The notes beneath the pieces were generated by a model that saw only the letters and a list, made by a program, of their open reading frames with translations, was not told where the DNA came from and did not search any database. This document shows positions 8,046 to 17,971 of a stretch of DNA of 64,000 nucleotides, one piece after another. The stretch's first letter is position 1. Each line of letters begins with the position of its first letter. The DNA is taken from positions 3,596,001 to 3,660,000 of the forward strand of contig NZ_CP075184.1 in assembly GCF_020510705.1 (NCBI RefSeq), written 5' to 3'. Source of the stretch: Acidovorax radicis. Its GTDB lineage: Bacteria > Pseudomonadota > Gammaproteobacteria > Burkholderiales > Burkholderiaceae_C. Made by a program: the position numbers and the translations under genes.

Positions 8046-9065
8046 GTGATCTATATCGTTCAGCTTCTTGCGGTGGCCTGCCTAGTGTGGATGCTGTGGC
8101 AAAACCGGCAACAGAAGAAACTGCAGGATGCGTTGGTGAAGCCATTGAAAGGCAAGCGGTTTTGGCGCATCCATCTGGCAAAGCCCAGCTACCACACCAG
8201 CTTCTGGCGTTTTTCGTCCGTCGAGGCCACAGGTGCTCTCATCGACGAGGACGACAAAATCCACTTTCTGGGATTTCGGCTCAACAATAAAAAGAGCGTC
8301 GATATCGTCCTGAACAAAAGCGATGTCACGATCCACTGGCTGGGTCGCCAGATGTCCAAAGGACCTTTCTACTGGGCCGAATGCGCCAGCCCGCAAGGGA
8401 GCCTGCTCTTTTGCGCCGACAGCAGGAACGTCATGCAGTCTCGTGAAATGCTGCGCGACATCCTGAACAGCGCCTTCCCCGCGTTGGAGTTCGACGAAGC
8501 CGCTACCGCCGATTTCGCGCTGGAGAAAAACCCTCGCAGCGTCGCTACGATGGTGACCTTCTTCGGTCTGTTCTTCTTCAGCATGATCGACTCCTTCGTT
8601 ATCAGCCGCTACGAGCTGACCGACTCTCAGATCGTCTCGCTGATCTTCAACCCCCTGGTGATGGCCACCACGCTGCTCGCCGTGAGCGCCTTGGGATTCC
8701 TGACCTTCCAATGGCTGCGCCGTGGTGGCGTCCCTTCCATGGAGTCGTGGGGGCTGGTCGCGCTGTTGGCCGCAACCTGCCTGGGTGCAGCCTTGCCCGG
8801 GGCCAAACGCGTGGACCAATGGCTGGCCGATGCGCCTTCGCAGGAGTACCGTTACCGCATAGTAGAAATTGCCCGGCTAGAACCCGTTGCCCCCCGCCGG
8901 GGGCTACCCGTGATGCGGTTTCCACGCGGCAAGGACTACTGGGAGCAGTTCCCGGTGGGCAGCGAATATTCCATCCCGTTCTTGCAGGGGCCACTGGGCC
9001 TGTGGCAGCTGGATCACGAACTGTTCGACCCACCGTTGCGCAAGTTCTACGAAGAAAAAGGCTAA
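8046..9065 (+). CDS. Membrane protein of unknown function (339 aa)
   Basis: The GTG at 8046 has a good GGAGGG ribosome binding site. An upstream in-frame ATG at 7995 has none. There is one N-terminal membrane segment (about residues 3-18), a soluble region to about 165, then three hydrophobic segments (about 170-188, 205-225 and 238-255) and a C-terminal soluble part ending in a charged KFYEEKG tail. I recognise no domain. The charged region after the first helix (KRFWRIHLAKPSYHTSFWRF) has no motif I know. It follows mog by 63 bases and may be co-transcribed. Confidence 0.65.
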   Translation: MIYIVQLLAVACLVWMLWQNRQQKKLQDALVKPLKGKRFWRIHLAKPSYHTSFWRFSSVEATGALIDEDDKIHFLGFRLNNKKSVDIVLNKSDVTIHWLGRQMSKGPFYWAECASPQGSLLFCADSRNVMQSREMLRDILNSAFPALEFDEAATADFALEKNPRSVATMVTFFGLFFFSMIDSFVISRYELTDSQIVSLIFNPLVMATTLLAVSALGFLTFQWLRRGGVPSMESWGLVALLAATCLGAALPGAKRVDQWLADAPSQEYRYRIVEIARLEPVAPRRGLPVMRFPRGKDYWEQFPVGSEYSIPFLQGPLGLWQLDHELFDPPLRKFYEEKG

Positions 9066-9094
9066 CCGCCAGCGAAAGCAGGGGAGACGGTCAC

Positions 9095-9877
9095 CTACTT
9101 GCCCACCAACTCGTTGAACTTGCCCGCCTCGAACTGCTCCTTGAGCGCAGCATCACAGGGCACACAGTCCTTGTTCTGAGCGTTGTTCGCCGACAGTTTC
9201 TCGATGGCCTGCCACAGCAGCGCGATCTGATGCTCTTGCGATGATGCGTTGTCGATCAGCCCGCGCATGGCCTGCGACAGCGGGTCGTCCTCTTGCGTGA
9301 TGCCATAGGCCGTGAATTTGCGTGCCTGTTGCGGCTCGGTCACGTCGGCGCTTTCACCGGCTTTGGATGGAATGATGCGCGCCGGAATACCCACCGCCGT
9401 GGCGCCTGGGGGCACCGGCTTGATGACTACGGCGTTGCTGCCGATCTTGGCACCATCGCCCACCTCAAAGCCGCCGAGCACCTTGGCGCCCGCGCTCACC
9501 ACCACATCCTTGCCCAGCGTCGGATGGCGTTTGGCGCCCTTGTAGAGCGAGGTGCCGCCGAGGGTCACCCCTTGGTAGATGGTGCAACCATCTCCGATCT
9601 CTGCCGTCTCACCCACGACCACGCCCATGGCGTGATCGAAGAACACGCGCTCGCCGATCTTGGCGCCGGGATGGATCTCGATGCCGGTGAACCAGCGCGC
9701 AAAGTGCGAAATGAAACGCCCGAGCCACTTGAGGCCGTTGTGCCAGCACCAGTAGGCAGGCCGGTGCAGCCAGATCGCGTGCAAGCCCGGATAACAGGTG
9801 ATCACCTCCCACGTGCTGCGCGCGGCAGGATCGCGGTCGAGGATGCACTGGATATCGGAGCGCAGGCGGGCGAACAT
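9095..9877 (-). CDS. cysE: Serine O-acetyltransferase CysE
   Basis: 260 residues. The N-terminal helical region ([34 protein letters not shown]) is followed by a left-handed beta-helix of hexapeptide repeats ([54 protein letters not shown]). It acetylates serine to O-acetylserine for cysteine synthesis. His in the DHAMG and KRHPTLG loops are the usual active-site residues. It is 35 bases downstream of trmJ on the same strand, probably one transcript. Confidence 0.95.
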   Translation of the reverse strand: MFARLRSDIQCILDRDPAARSTWEVITCYPGLHAIWLHRPAYWCWHNGLKWLGRFISHFARWFTGIEIHPGAKIGERVFFDHAMGVVVGETAEIGDGCTIYQGVTLGGTSLYKGAKRHPTLGKDVVVSAGAKVLGGFEVGDGAKIGSNAVVIKPVPPGATAVGIPARIIPSKAGESADVTEPQQARKFTAYGITQEDDPLSQAMRGLIDNASSQEHQIALLWQAIEKLSANNAQNKDCVPCDAALKEQFEAGKFNELVGK

Positions 9878-9912
9878 GGTTGTTATGGTTATGTGTTTAT
9901 GGGCTGCACAGT

Positions 9913-10722
9913 CTATCGTTTCGCCTGCGCGGTCTCGATCATGGCCTTGGCGACACCTCGCAGGATGTGGATTTCCTCAGGGCTCAACTGCGCGCGGTTG
10001 AAAAGTTGGTTAAGGCGGGGCATGAGCTTCTTGGGCGCGGCAGGGTCCAGAAAGCCGATCTGCGTGAGCGCGTGCTCCCAATGGGTCAACATCCCCGCCA
10101 CCTGCGCCGCATCGGCCTGTACACGGGCGGGGGTTGCGTCCTGCACCGCAAAGCCGCCCAGCGCCTGGCGCCAGTCATAGGCAATGACCTGAATGGCAGC
10201 GCCCAGATTGAGGGACCCAAAATGCGGATTGGTGGGAATGGAGAGCGCCGCATGGCAACGGTACACATCGTCGTTGGTCATGCCGAACCGCTCCGAGCCA
10301 AACAAAAACGCCACCCCCGTGTTCCCCGCGGAGGGTTGCGCGGGCTCTGCCGCATCACCTTCTTTGGCATTTTCGGCCTGCAGGGGAGCAACAGCCTGCG
10401 CCAGGCGCTCTTTTTTTAATAGCATCTCGAAGTGCGCGCGGGGCTCCACGGTGGGCGGGCCAAAGTCGCGCGGGGTCATGGCCGTGGCGCACAGGTGGCT
10501 CATGCCGTCCAGGGCCTCGTCGAGCGTGGCGACGATGCGGGCGTTTTCCAGCACGTCAAGGGCACCACTCGCACGCTGGATGGTTTCTTCGCGCCGCAGC
10601 ACGTTGGGCCAGCGCGGCGCCACCAGCACCAGGTCGTCAAAACCCATGGTTTTCATGGCGCGGGCGGCGGCGCCCACATTGCCGGCGTGGCTGGTGTTGA
10701 TCAGGACGAAACGGGTCTTCAT
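9913..10722 (-). CDS. trmJ: tRNA (cytidine/uridine-2'-O-)-methyltransferase TrmJ
   Basis: 269 residues of the SPOUT methyltransferase class. [20 protein letters not shown] at the start, [17 protein letters not shown] in the S-adenosylmethionine knot and [18 protein letters not shown] are diagnostic for methylation at tRNA position 32. Residues about 100-125 (around [17 protein letters not shown]) are an extra segment before the knot. The DNA encoding it looks like a diverged copy of the interspersed repeat. Divergent from suhB, and followed closely by cysE. Confidence 0.93.
   Translation of the reverse strand: MKTRFVLINTSHAGNVGAAARAMKTMGFDDLVLVAPRWPNVLRREETIQRASGALDVLENARIVATLDEALDGMSHLCATAMTPRDFGPPTVEPRAHFEMLLKKERLAQAVAPLQAENAKEGDAAEPAQPSAGNTGVAFLFGSERFGMTNDDVYRCHAALSIPTNPHFGSLNLGAAIQVIAYDWRQALGGFAVQDATPARVQADAAQVAGMLTHWEHALTQIGFLDPAAPKKLMPRLNQLFNRAQLSPEEIHILRGVAKAMIETAQAKR
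10363..10424. repeat. Diverged interspersed repeat copy inside trmJ
   Basis: Read on the trmJ strand: gctattaaaaaaagagcgcc, a palindrome-like core (tggcgcaggctgttgc) and a right end ctgcaggccgaaaatgcc. This matches the order of elements in the copy inside mutS. It is translated in frame as about 20 residues of TrmJ and is the weakest-matching member of the family here. Confidence 0.45.
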
Positions 10723-10873
10723 GGGCTGGGCAAGGAGGCGGTTAGGTGAAAAACGGGCACTGCAGGTAAAATCTTGCCCTCATTGTCGCCGCCCGCATCG
10801 CCGGGTCGGGCCGAACCCGCTCCTGATTCGCATGGCGCCCGCTTTTGTGGCGCCCTGCTCACCACCACAATTT

Positions 10874-11809
10874 ATGTCGTCCAACCTGCACCCCATGCTT
10901 AACGTGGCCATCAAGGCCGCACGCGCCGCCGGCGCCATCATCAACCGCGCGGCCCTTGACGTGGAATCGGTGCGGATCTCGCAAAAGCAGATCAACGACT
11001 TTGTGACCGAAGTGGACCACGCGTCCGAGAAAATCATCATCGAGACGCTGCTGACGGCCTACCCCGGCCACGGCATCCTGGCCGAAGAGTCGGGTAAGGA
11101 ATTTGGCGCCAAGGATTCAGAGTTTGTCTGGATCATCGACCCGCTGGACGGCACCACCAACTTCATCCACGGCTTCCCCGTATATTGCGTGAGCATTGCC
11201 CTGGCCGTGAAAGGCAAAGTCGAGCAGGCCGTGGTGTACGACCCCACACGCAATGACCTGTTCACCGCCACCAAAGGCCGTGGCGCCTATGTGAACGAGC
11301 GCCGCATTCGCGTGAGCAAGCGCACCCAGCTCAAGGACTGCCTGATCTCCACGGGCTTCCCGTTCCGCCCGGGCGACAACTTCAAGAGCTACCTGAACAT
11401 GATGAGCGACGTGATCCAGCGCACGGCTGGCCTGCGCCGCCCCGGCGCCGCCGCGTTGGATCTGGCCTATGTGGCAGCGGGCTTCACCGATGGATTCTTT
11501 GAAACCGGCCTGTCGATCTGGGACGTGGCCGCAGGCTCGCTGCTGGTGACCGAGGCCGGTGGCCTGGTGGGCAACTTCACGGGCGAGGCCGACTTTCTGG
11601 AGCAGCGCGAATGCCTGGCCGGCAATCCACGCATCTATGGCCAGCTGGTGCCGATTCTGGGCAAGTACAGCAAGTTTGCGAGCGCTGGCGACAAGGCCGC
11701 CGTGCGCCAGGCAGAGGCCGCTGATGCCCCCGCAGGCGATCCAGCCGCCGATGCCGATGCCCCGGCGGCTACCGCCGATGCCGCCAAAGGCGAAGACGCG
11801 CCACTCTGA
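10874..11809 (+). CDS. suhB: Inositol-1-monophosphatase SuhB
   Basis: 311 residues. Metal-binding motifs are in place: the EES element in [30 protein letters not shown], and [15 protein letters not shown] near the C-terminus. The enzyme dephosphorylates inositol monophosphate; in E. coli it also serves in ribosomal RNA antitermination complexes. A C-terminal tail of about 45 residues rich in Ala, Asp and Pro goes beyond the usual family end. The ATG at 10874 was chosen because the frame upstream only shadows the divergent trmJ. Confidence 0.93.
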   Translation: MSSNLHPMLNVAIKAARAAGAIINRAALDVESVRISQKQINDFVTEVDHASEKIIIETLLTAYPGHGILAEESGKEFGAKDSEFVWIIDPLDGTTNFIHGFPVYCVSIALAVKGKVEQAVVYDPTRNDLFTATKGRGAYVNERRIRVSKRTQLKDCLISTGFPFRPGDNFKSYLNMMSDVIQRTAGLRRPGAAALDLAYVAAGFTDGFFETGLSIWDVAAGSLLVTEAGGLVGNFTGEADFLEQRECLAGNPRIYGQLVPILGKYSKFASAGDKAAVRQAEAADAPAGDPAADADAPAATADAAKGEDAPL

Positions 11810-11823
11810 CGCCTTTTTGCCAC

Positions 11824-11845
11824 GCGCCCACCCACGGGTGGGTGC
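11824..11845. terminator. Hairpin between convergent genes
   Basis: A strong GC-rich stem (cgcccaccc / gggtgggtg) between the converging suhB and HD-GYP genes. There is no T run on either side, so it is at best an imperfect or factor-assisted terminator. Confidence 0.35.
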
Positions 11846-11848
11846 TGT

Positions 11849-12979
11849 TCAGCCTGGATCCGGGTATTTCTGGGCAATGCTGCGGAAGTCCTCCGCAATG
11901 TCCACAAACGCGTCCACCATGTCCGGGTCAAAGTGTGTGCCCTTGCCCCGCACGATGGTGCCAGCCGCCTGGTCGTGTGAGAACGCGGGTTTGTAGACCC
12001 GCTTGCTGATGAGGGCGTCATACACGTCCGCCACGGCCATCAGCCGCGCCGAAACAGGGATGGCATCGCCCTGGAGCCCCTGGGGATAACCAGACCCATC
12101 CCACTTCTCCTGGTGGCTGTACGCGATCTCCTTGGATACGCTCAAGAACGCCACACGCATACCAAGGCGCCGCTCTGCCTCGTCGATGGCATTGCGGCCC
12201 AGCGTGGTGTGGGTTTTCATGACCTCGAACTCTTCGACGGTGAGCTTGCCCGGCTTGAGCAGGATCCGGTCGGGAATGCCGATCTTGCCGATGTCGTGCA
12301 GGGGCGCCGACTTGTAGAGCAGTTCGATCATGCGGTCGTTCAGCACCTGTTCAAAACGCGGGTGATGGCGCAGCCGCTCGGCCAGCGTCTTCACATACAG
12401 CTGGGTGCGCCGGATGTGGTTGCCCGTCTCGTTGTCGCGCGTCTCGGCCAGTGAGGTCATGGCCATGATGGTGACGTCCTGTATGGCCTGCACCTCCAGC
12501 GTGCGCAGAGCCACTTCACGCTCCAGATAAGCACTTTTGTCGCGCAGAAAATCGGCGGTGGCCTTGAGCGCCAGGTGGGTGTTGACCCGCGCCAGCAAGA
12601 TGGGAGGGCTGATGGGCTTGGTGATGTAGTCCACCGCCCCCAGAGCCAGCCCGTTGCGCTCGTCGTCCGTGTCGGAGCGTGCCGTCAGGAAGATCACCGG
12701 GATGTCGCGCGTGGCGGCACTGGCCTTCAGGCGCCGACAGACCTCGTAGCCATCCATCTGCGGCATCATGATGTCCAACAGGATCAGGTCGGGCGGCGTG
12801 TCGGACTGGGCAATCTTGAGCGCTTTTTCCCCATGGTTGGCCACCTTCACCACAAAGTGCTCACGCAGCAGGCTGCCCATCAAGGTCAGGTTTTCGGGGG
12901 TGTCATCCACCACCAGGACCGTGGCAATCGGCTTGTCAACGAGTGTCGCCGGGCTGGAGGCAAAAGGCGCGTTGTCCAT
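11849..12979 (-). CDS. Response regulator with HD-GYP domain (c-di-GMP phosphodiesterase, RpfG-like)
   Basis: 376 residues. An N-terminal receiver (VLVVDDTPENL; phospho-acceptor Asp about residue 69 in LILLDIMMPQMDG; Lys in YITKPISPP) is joined by a helix to an HD-GYP domain (LHDIGKIGIPDRILLKPGKL, then HHxK-type HQEKWDGSGYPQGL and ADVYDAL). HD-GYP enzymes hydrolyse c-di-GMP to GMP. It is the last gene of a three-gene operon, 60 bases after the hybrid kinase stop, and so is the likely soluble output of that kinase. All key metal and GYP residues are present, so it should be active. Confidence 0.93.
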   Translation of the reverse strand: MDNAPFASSPATLVDKPIATVLVVDDTPENLTLMGSLLREHFVVKVANHGEKALKIAQSDTPPDLILLDIMMPQMDGYEVCRRLKASAATRDIPVIFLTARSDTDDERNGLALGAVDYITKPISPPILLARVNTHLALKATADFLRDKSAYLEREVALRTLEVQAIQDVTIMAMTSLAETRDNETGNHIRRTQLYVKTLAERLRHHPRFEQVLNDRMIELLYKSAPLHDIGKIGIPDRILLKPGKLTVEEFEVMKTHTTLGRNAIDEAERRLGMRVAFLSVSKEIAYSHQEKWDGSGYPQGLQGDAIPVSARLMAVADVYDALISKRVYKPAFSHDQAAGTIVRGKGTHFDPDMVDAFVDIAEDFRSIAQKYPDPG

Positions 12980-13039
12980 GAAAAGTGTCCTGCGTGTTGA
13001 ACCGTGAAAGAGGCGTGGCGGCGTGGGAGAAAAACCTAT

Positions 13040-16000
13040 TTAAGGGCCGGACACGGTCGCCATGGCGTCCAGTGCCTTTTCGAAATCAAAATTCAGCGTG
13101 TGCATCTCCACCAAGTGGAAGGCGCCTCCCAGTGCCGCCTTCAGCACGATGCCATTGTGTTGGAAAAACTCCGGCGCCGCAGGGTCATCGCGCCCGAGCA
13201 GGCTGCGCAAATGCTCCAGGGCCTGGGCGACCGTGTCGCTGTCCACCGGCGCGTCTTCAGCGCTTACGCCCATGGTGTTCTGCTGCGCCGTGTTCAATGC
13301 GCTCCAGTCGTGCAGGGCATGGAGCACCGGCTGCAGCACCGCACGCACATCGCCCAGCAAATGAACCACGGCCTCGTTACCCCGCCTAAAACGCAAGGCA
13401 TGCTCCAGAGCCTGGGCACGGTCCGACACCGCTTGGGCACCGATGTTGGCGGCTACCGACCGCAGCGTGTGCGCCAGGCGCTCGGCCAGGTGCGTATTGT
13501 TCGCAGACAGCGCCTGTTGCAGCTCTGCCAGAACCGTCTCCTGTCCCATGGAGAAACGGCGCAACAGCTCGACATAGAGGTCCGGTTTGCCCAACGCTCG
13601 GCGCAGACCCAGCCCGGTGTCCAGCCCTTCCACGGTTGGCAAGTCAATATGCGCAACGGTGCCGCCAACGGCCGCCTTGAGCGGCGGGCTTACCGGCGCC
13701 TGGGCGCCTGCAGGCCCGACGGGTGCAGTGGGTGGCTGCAAGGCGCCGCCCAGCCCCGGACGCGGCCTGATCCACCGCCCCAGGGCCGCCCACAAAAGCC
13801 GTGGCTCGATGGGTTTGGCCACGTGGTCATTCATGCCCGCCGCAAAGCAGCGCTGGCGATCGGCGTCCATGGCGTTCGCCGTCATGGCGATGATGGGCAG
13901 CAGTGCGTTCAACGGGTTGTTGCGCAGGATGCGGGTGGCAGTTTCTCCGTCCATGATGGGCATCTGCATGTCCATCAGCACGGCGTCATATCGCTTGCGT
14001 TCGATGCGATCCACCGCTATCTGCCCGTTTTCAGCCACATCCACGGCAAAACCGGCATCCAGCAACAACTCCATGGCCACCATCTGGTTGAGCTCGTTGT
14101 CCTCAACCAAAAGCACACTCGCACCGCGTATCTCCGGCGACAATTCGTCAGGCGCGGGCGCCGCAGTGGGCACGCGGCGGTCCACGTCAATGGCGTGCTC
14201 CAGCGGCTGCATGAGCGTGTCGAACAAGACCGAAGCATTGACGGGCTTGATCAGCACCGTCTCGATCCCCTGGGCCCGGGCGGCGCGCATGACATCTTCA
14301 CGGCCATAGGCGGTGACCATGAGCATCTGCGGCACTTTCGCCATGCCCAGGCTGCGGATATGCCCGGCCAGCTCGACACCGTCCATTCCCGGCATGTGCC
14401 AGTCAAGCAACAGCAAACCAAAAGGCCGCTGCCGGGCCATGGAATCACGCAACGTATCGAGCGCCTCCAGGCCCGAATGCACCTGGTCCACCTCAAACCC
14501 CATGGCAAGGAGTATGTCTGACAACACGGTGGCTGCCGTATGGTTGTCGTCCACCACCAGAACACGGCTGCCGCGCAAGTCGGGCGGCGGCAACAAGGCC
14601 CGCGCGGGGGCACCACGCTCCAGCGGCACGCTCACCCAAAACGTCGATCCCTTGCCAAATTGGCTCTCCACACCCACTTCGCCCCCCATCAACTCGGCCA
14701 GGCTCTTGCAAATAGCCAGCCCCAGGCCCGTGCCGCCGTAACGGCGTGTCGTGGACGTGTCGGCCTGCTGAAAGCTCTGGAACAAACGGCCCTTCTGCTC
14801 GTCGGTCAAGCCAATGCCGGTGTCGCGCACCTTAAAGCGCAGCGTCACCAGATCGCCCGCAGCATGCAGTAGCCGCACCGCGATGCTGATCTCGCCCGAG
14901 TCGGTGAACTTGATGGCGTTGTTGGCGTAGTTGATGAGAATCTGTCCCAGGCGCAGGGCATCCCCGACCAGGTTGGGCGGCACGTCTGCGGCCACGTCAC
15001 ACACCAGCTCCAGGCCTTTGGTCCCGGCCTTGTAGCCGACAACATCCGACACACTTTCAAGCATGCGGTCGAGCAGAAAAGGCTGCCGCTCCACCACCAG
15101 CTTGCCGGCCTCGATTTTGGAAAAATCCAGGATGTCGTTGATGACCCCCAAAAGGTGTTGTCCCGCTTGCTGGATCTTGCTGACGTAATCGTGCTGGCGC
15201 GGACTGAGTCCCGACTTGAGCGCCAGGTGCGACATCCCGATGATGGCGTTCATGGGCGTGCGGATTTCATGGCTCATATTGGCCAGGAAATTGGACTTGA
15301 GCGCGGTGGACTCCTCAGCAAGCTCCTTGGCGCGGCGCAACTCCTGCTCAGCAAGCTGCCGGTCAGTGATATCCACAAAGGTACCAATGGTGCCGCCGGG
15401 CACTCCATCGGCGCGGGCAAAACCATGCAGCCAGAACAATGTGTGGTGCAGTAGCCCATCCGCATAGGGCAGGTCTACCTCCCTGTGCACCGATCGACCT
15501 TCCCTCACAGCGCCAATGGCGTCGCGCTCAAACTGTGCTCTGGCCTCTTGCGGCAGGTAATCCAGATCCATCACCGTTTTACCGATCAATGCATGGCGCG
15601 CAACCCCAAAGGCCTGTTCATAGGCTCGGTTGACCCCCACAAAACGCCCGTTGGCGTCTTTATAGAAAAGGGGGATGGGGATGGCATCGATCAGGGCCTG
15701 CTGAAAATCCAGCTGACCCGCCACCTGCTCTTCGAGCAGTTTTTGCTCGTGAATGTCCACGTTGACGCCCACTACACGCAGTGGTTTTCCGTCGGCATCG
15801 CGGAAGATGCGCGCCGCTTCCAGAAACCAGCGCACTTCGCCATCGGGGCGGACAATGCGCCAGGAGTCACGCAAGTAATCGTCGGCCCCGGCAAGGCAGG
15901 CGTCAAAGTACGCTGCGGCGCGTTGGCGATCATCGGGATGCAGGCAGTCCAGCCATCCATCACGGTGCGCTGGCTGTGTGCCTGCGGGCAACCCCATCAT

Positions 16001-17917
16001 CACAGCCATTTTGTCCGTCCACAAAACCTCACCGGTCTGCAGGTTGAGGTCAAAAACCCCGATTTTCCCGGCCTCCTGGGCCAGCTCCAGGCGTTCCTTT
16101 GCCTGTGCTATCGCCAGCTCCGCACGGCGCTGTTCGCTGACATCCTCAATCACCCAGATGGATGCCGAGTTAAAGCCCTCGACCTGGAGACCCCGCCCCG
16201 CCAGGCGCGCTTCAAAGCGGCTGCCATCCAGGCGGCACAGGGTGAGTGTTTCGCGCAATTCCTCGCCCGCCGCCAACGCAGGAGTGACACGCGTCGTGAA
16301 CACATCAGAATCGCTCGCCCCCCCTCCAAACAGCACCGAAACGGAACGCCCCTGCAGTTGCGAGGCGGTGGCTCCCATGAGTTCCACAAAAGCCGGGTTG
16401 AACTGCCGGAACTGCCCGTCGCACACCAGAATAATGGGCGGCGCGTTGTCAAAAATGGCGGTCTGCTGCTCCAGCAGTTCATTGAGCAGTCGCTCGCGCC
16501 GCTCCAGCTCTTTTTGCGCCTGGATGCGCTCGGTCACGTCTTCTTGCAGCCCCACAATGCCAATGCGTTTGCCCCGCCCATCGAACACGGGCGACAGGGT
16601 TGCTTCGTCGTGGTAGATGCTTCCATCCTTGCGGCGGTTGACGAAATGCCCCCGCCAGGACTGCCCCGAAAGCAGCTTGGACCACATCGCCTGGTAGGCT
16701 TGCGGCGGGGTTTGCCCACTGGCCACCAAGGAGGGCTTCTTGCCCCGGACTTCGTCCAGCGTGTAGCCGGTCGTGCGCTCATACTGGGGGTTGACCCAGT
16801 CAATGCAGCCATCACCTCCGGTAATGACCACGGACACAGGGCTGCTCTCCAGCGCCGCACCCAACACCCGAAAGCGTTCCATCGCCGCAGCCACCCGCGC
16901 GCGGCTGCGCAGCAGATCCAGCAGCAACAAGCCCAGCAGCGCGACAAGCACAAATGCAGCGGCCCCCACCTGCGCACGCTGGGTGGGCGTCATCAGCGCG
17001 CTGACGTCGTCCAGCGCCACCAGCTGCCAGGGGCCACCGGGGTCGTTCCAGTTGATGCTCCGATGTTCCACGGCGTACACCACGCCATTGAGCACCACCT
17101 CGCCCGCATCGGGTGCAAAGGGCAAAGCCGAGGCCACCCCGTTGTCGAAATGCTGCCCAAACTGGCCGGATGCGCGAATGGCATCAATGCGTGCCTGCGT
17201 GAGCGGAGGCGCCACCGCGAACTGCCATTCAGGGCGGGTGGATGCAAACACGGCCCCCTGCGGCGACAACAGCACCATGGGCAGACCCGAGCGCTTGAGC
17301 AGAAGATCGACGCTTTCGAAGCCCGCCTGAAACATCACCGCGCCAATGATCGAACTCGAAGGCGTATCGCTTTCATAGAGTGGCGCAGCGTAGTAGAGGC
17401 TACGCTCTTGTGTGGTGATGCCCACGCCCGCGTACACACTGACGGCGCCCTGGATCGCTTGCTGAAAATAGGGGCGAAATGCGAGGTCTCGCCCCGTGGC
17501 CCGGTCGCCCGTCGTCTCATGCGCCACCACCGTGCCGTCCGCTGCGATCACGTACACCCCGCTGACCATGAAACGCCCGCGCGCCACCGCCAACCGGGCC
17601 AGCGCCTGCGGATCGTCCGGCGGCAAATGGCCGAGCGCCATCTCCTTGAGCAGCGGCTCGCTGAGCCCCAACAACGAGACGGCCCCCAGCATGGCGCCAC
17701 CCATGGTCTGGCTGAGCAGTGTTTCATCCACCTGATGCACCACGCGTGCTCGTTCGGCTGCGCGATCTGCGCTGCGCCATTGGACCGCTCCCTGCACCGC
17801 CAGCCAGGCACCCAACAAGGCACAGGCAGCGACCAGCAGCAGCCCACGAAACCCGGGCCCCTTGCGTTCTTGCACTTTGTCAAAAACTATGCCCATATCC
17901 TTGCCTGCGCGTGTCAT
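13040..17917 (-). CDS. Hybrid sensor histidine kinase, dCache-4xPAS-HisKA-HATPase-REC-REC-Hpt
   Basis: 1625 residues. A membrane segment near residues 25-45 and a second near 317-337 enclose a periplasmic double-Cache-like sensor. Four PAS/PAC repeats follow (roughly 350-860). The kinase core has FLANMSHEIRTPMNAIIGMS with His near 883, and ATP-binding boxes INYANNAIKFTDSGE, DTGIGL and GGTGLGLAI. Two receivers have phospho-acceptor Asp near 1172 (LLLLDWHMPGMDG) and 1316 (VLMDMQMPIMDG), and a C-terminal Hpt has His near 1483 (LAERLAHTLRSVAANIG). The layout allows a full internal His-Asp-His phosphorelay. Operon order is GGDEF-EAL, kinase, HD-GYP regulator, so phosphate probably passes from the Hpt domain to the HD-GYP receiver. 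Confidence 0.92.
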   Translation of the reverse strand: MTRAGKDMGIVFDKVQERKGPGFRGLLLVAACALLGAWLAVQGAVQWRSADRAAERARVVHQVDETLLSQTMGGAMLGAVSLLGLSEPLLKEMALGHLPPDDPQALARLAVARGRFMVSGVYVIAADGTVVAHETTGDRATGRDLAFRPYFQQAIQGAVSVYAGVGITTQERSLYYAAPLYESDTPSSSIIGAVMFQAGFESVDLLLKRSGLPMVLLSPQGAVFASTRPEWQFAVAPPLTQARIDAIRASGQFGQHFDNGVASALPFAPDAGEVVLNGVVYAVEHRSINWNDPGGPWQLVALDDVSALMTPTQRAQVGAAAFVLVALLGLLLLDLLRSRARVAAAMERFRVLGAALESSPVSVVITGGDGCIDWVNPQYERTTGYTLDEVRGKKPSLVASGQTPPQAYQAMWSKLLSGQSWRGHFVNRRKDGSIYHDEATLSPVFDGRGKRIGIVGLQEDVTERIQAQKELERRERLLNELLEQQTAIFDNAPPIILVCDGQFRQFNPAFVELMGATASQLQGRSVSVLFGGGASDSDVFTTRVTPALAAGEELRETLTLCRLDGSRFEARLAGRGLQVEGFNSASIWVIEDVSEQRRAELAIAQAKERLELAQEAGKIGVFDLNLQTGEVLWTDKMAVMMGLPAGTQPAHRDGWLDCLHPDDRQRAAAYFDACLAGADDYLRDSWRIVRPDGEVRWFLEAARIFRDADGKPLRVVGVNVDIHEQKLLEEQVAGQLDFQQALIDAIPIPLFYKDANGRFVGVNRAYEQAFGVARHALIGKTVMDLDYLPQEARAQFERDAIGAVREGRSVHREVDLPYADGLLHHTLFWLHGFARADGVPGGTIGTFVDITDRQLAEQELRRAKELAEESTALKSNFLANMSHEIRTPMNAIIGMSHLALKSGLSPRQHDYVSKIQQAGQHLLGVINDILDFSKIEAGKLVVERQPFLLDRMLESVSDVVGYKAGTKGLELVCDVAADVPPNLVGDALRLGQILINYANNAIKFTDSGEISIAVRLLHAAGDLVTLRFKVRDTGIGLTDEQKGRLFQSFQQADTSTTRRYGGTGLGLAICKSLAELMGGEVGVESQFGKGSTFWVSVPLERGAPARALLPPPDLRGSRVLVVDDNHTAATVLSDILLAMGFEVDQVHSGLEALDTLRDSMARQRPFGLLLLDWHMPGMDGVELAGHIRSLGMAKVPQMLMVTAYGREDVMRAARAQGIETVLIKPVNASVLFDTLMQPLEHAIDVDRRVPTAAPAPDELSPEIRGASVLLVEDNELNQMVAMELLLDAGFAVDVAENGQIAVDRIERKRYDAVLMDMQMPIMDGETATRILRNNPLNALLPIIAMTANAMDADRQRCFAAGMNDHVAKPIEPRLLWAALGRWIRPRPGLGGALQPPTAPVGPAGAQAPVSPPLKAAVGGTVAHIDLPTVEGLDTGLGLRRALGKPDLYVELLRRFSMGQETVLAELQQALSANNTHLAERLAHTLRSVAANIGAQAVSDRAQALEHALRFRRGNEAVVHLLGDVRAVLQPVLHALHDWSALNTAQQNTMGVSAEDAPVDSDTVAQALEHLRSLLGRDDPAAPEFFQHNGIVLKAALGGAFHLVEMHTLNFDFEKALDAMATVSGP

Positions 17918-17971
17918 GCACCGAACCCTGCCGCCGCCCCGATGGGGCCCGCAGCGCTGCCAGACACACCG

